Assembly: GCA_947458405.1 (NCBI GenBank)
Contig: CANGZW010000007.1
Location: 1 to 64,000, forward strand
Length of the DNA stretch: 64,000 nucleotides
Reading direction: 5' to 3'
DNA from: Leptospiraceae bacterium
Lineage (GTDB): Bacteria; Spirochaetota; Leptospiria; Leptospirales; Leptospiraceae
The notes beneath the pieces are model-generated. The model was given only the letters and a program-made list of their open reading frames with translations. It made no database searches and was not told where the DNA came from. The translations under genes and the position numbers were made by a program. Below are positions 62,362-64,000 of the stretch, one piece after another. Each line of letters opens with the position of its first letter. Position 1 is the stretch's first letter.

Positions 62362-63696
62362 TCAATTATCTTTATTTTTTTTAAATAAAAAATAAATTGG
62401 AATCCCGGATAAACTAATCCCCAATCCCCAAATAGTATTTTCCCAGGATTCGTAGGTTAAATAAAAAATTAAGATAAGATTTCCTATTGAGAATAGAATG
62501 GGCGGAAGAGGGTAAAGAGGAATTTTATAGGAAACATCTGCTTGTTTTTTATTCAATTTGAATACTGTTAAGGCAGTTATTGTGGATAAGAGAAAAACTG
62601 CACAGGTGATCATAAAAATTAAAGACTTAATATTTCCAAATATTAACAAAAGACTGGCATAACCGCCTTGAAAGAGAATAGATTTATAAGGTGTATGATA
62701 AACTGGATGGAGATCTGCAAGGGAGCGAAAGAAAAGACCATCCTTTGCCATTGCATAATAAACTCTTGAAGCTCCCATTAAAATTGAAGAGAGAGAGCCT
62801 GCAACCATCCATAGAATAAAGATTGTAAAAATGGGTTTTATCCAGTCTCCAAATAGAAAAGTGGCAGATACAACTCCAATCCCTTCTTCCCCTTTTAGAG
62901 AGGAAACGGGAGCGCTCACCAAATATAATAAATTAATGGATAAATAGATAAAAATTGTAAAAACACAACTCACCACAATAGATAGCGGTATATTTTTTTC
63001 GGGATCCTTTACCTCTCCTGCTAAATAGGTAATCATATTCCATCCCAAATAGGAAAAAGTAACGGGAACCATACCTAAGGCAATTCCTTTCGGGGTTATC
63101 TCCCCGCTACCTAGGTTTGAAAAATCCTTATTACCAAAAGTAAATCCCAAAAAAATAAAGAGTAAAAGTCCTCCAATCTTTATAAATGTTATAAAATTCT
63201 GTACTTTAACTGCCTGTTTAATTCCCCTAATATTTAAAATCGTGAAAAATAGAATCAAGCAAAACCCAATCAATTGTTTCGAGCCAAATTCTAGATTAAA
63301 TCCCAAAAAAGTATAATGAAAATTAATGATCTCTTTCCAACCGGGAAAAAGGAGCAAAATATGGTCACTAAAGGCAATTGCTAAGACCGCAATATTCGCT
63401 GATAGATTTGCTAAGAGAGCTGACCAACCACTCATAAAAGCCAAAACGGGAGAAAAGGCCTCCTTGAGATAAATATAATCCCCCCCGGCTCGAGGAAAAA
63501 GAACCGCTGGATAAGAAAATGTAAGTGCCCCGGAAAGTGCAAAAATACCCCCTAAAATCCAACATATTAATACTCCAATGGGGGAAGATAAATCATTGAG
63601 TAAAAATCCGGTAGTGAAAAAAATTCCCGATCCAATGATAGAAGTCACCATTAAGGAGGCGGAATCTACCCAAGAAAGTGTTCGCTTTAAATCCAT
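62362..63696 (-). CDS. APC-superfamily amino acid permease
   Basis: 444 aa; 12-TM pattern, MVTSIIGSGIFFTTGFLL, PRAGGDYIYLKEAF. Confidence 0.93.
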   Translation of the reverse strand: MDLKRTLSWVDSASLMVTSIIGSGIFFTTGFLLNDLSSPIGVLICWILGGIFALSGALTFSYPAVLFPRAGGDYIYLKEAFSPVLAFMSGWSALLANLSANIAVLAIAFSDHILLLFPGWKEIINFHYTFLGFNLEFGSKQLIGFCLILFFTILNIRGIKQAVKVQNFITFIKIGGLLLFIFLGFTFGNKDFSNLGSGEITPKGIALGMVPVTFSYLGWNMITYLAGEVKDPEKNIPLSIVVSCVFTIFIYLSINLLYLVSAPVSSLKGEEGIGVVSATFLFGDWIKPIFTIFILWMVAGSLSSILMGASRVYYAMAKDGLFFRSLADLHPVYHTPYKSILFQGGYASLLLIFGNIKSLIFMITCAVFLLSTITALTVFKLNKKQADVSYKIPLYPLPPILFSIGNLILIFYLTYESWENTIWGLGISLSGIPIYFLFKKNKDN

Positions 63697-63729
63697 AATA
63701 TTTTTGTAGTGTTCTTACGCTCTGTACTT

Positions 63730-64000
63730 ATGACTACTCGTATTTTTTATGTTTTATTAATTCTTCCAGCTCTTTTTTTCGAGGGTTGTAAGGATGAGTC
63801 AATGATTGCTCTTGGAGAGAATTATCCCAAGCAGATAATTATTCCTACCAATAGAGAAAAAAAACCAGATTTAGTTCTTCCTGAACCAGAAAAACCGATT
63901 GTTACAGAAACGAATTATGATCCCCTAAAAATTTCTAATTTTTTGAGTGGTAAATGGGTAGAAGATAGGCAGGACACCCTAAATGATTTTACGAAATCTA
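63730..64000 (+). CDS. Lipoprotein, truncated by the window end
   Basis: Open frame from ATG 63730: MTTRIFYVLLILPALFFEGCKDESMIALGENYPKQ... with lipobox FEGC. Confidence 0.7.
   Translation, partial: MTTRIFYVLLILPALFFEGCKDESMIALGENYPKQIIIPTNREKKPDLVLPEPEKPIVTETNYDPLKISNFLSGKWVEDRQDTLNDFTKS

Noticed and set aside
1-64000. tRNA/rRNA genes, CRISPR arrays, transposases, prophage modules
   Set aside because: None recognised by reading. A tRNAscan/Infernal and IS search would be needed to exclude small or diverged cases.

Overview
This 64 kb window is a low-GC, gene-dense chromosomal segment. Its content suggests a Leptospira-like spirochaete: many lipoproteins, 7TMR-DISM sensor proteins, a CarD/PIN-TRAM neighbourhood and an Lsa36-like surface protein. 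That affiliation is inferred and not verified. I saw no rRNA, tRNA, CRISPR array, prophage or intact transposon. Housekeeping anchors are polA, pyrD, mnmG, glmS, clpS, a CarD regulator and an ABC-F ATPase. The most interesting accessory content is: (i) a three-lipoprotein cluster in which two kexin/subtilisin-like S8 proteases flank a stand-alone lipoprotein that looks like the missing S8 propeptide, a possible split, trans-acting prodomain system; (ii) several apparent pseudoenzymes (a beta-lactamase-fold protein lacking SxxK, a 7TMR receptor with a degenerate class III cyclase domain plus TPR, and a TPR protein with a degenerate Mrr-type nuclease domain); (iii) an overlapping SCO/His-rich chemoreceptor gene pair followed by a decayed response regulator/histidine kinase; (iv) two tandem giant lipoproteins with a shared head, putative-Ig repeats and different C-terminal domains; (v) a 26-bp perfect palindrome between convergent genes. 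Domain calls come from motif recognition by eye. No database search was run.
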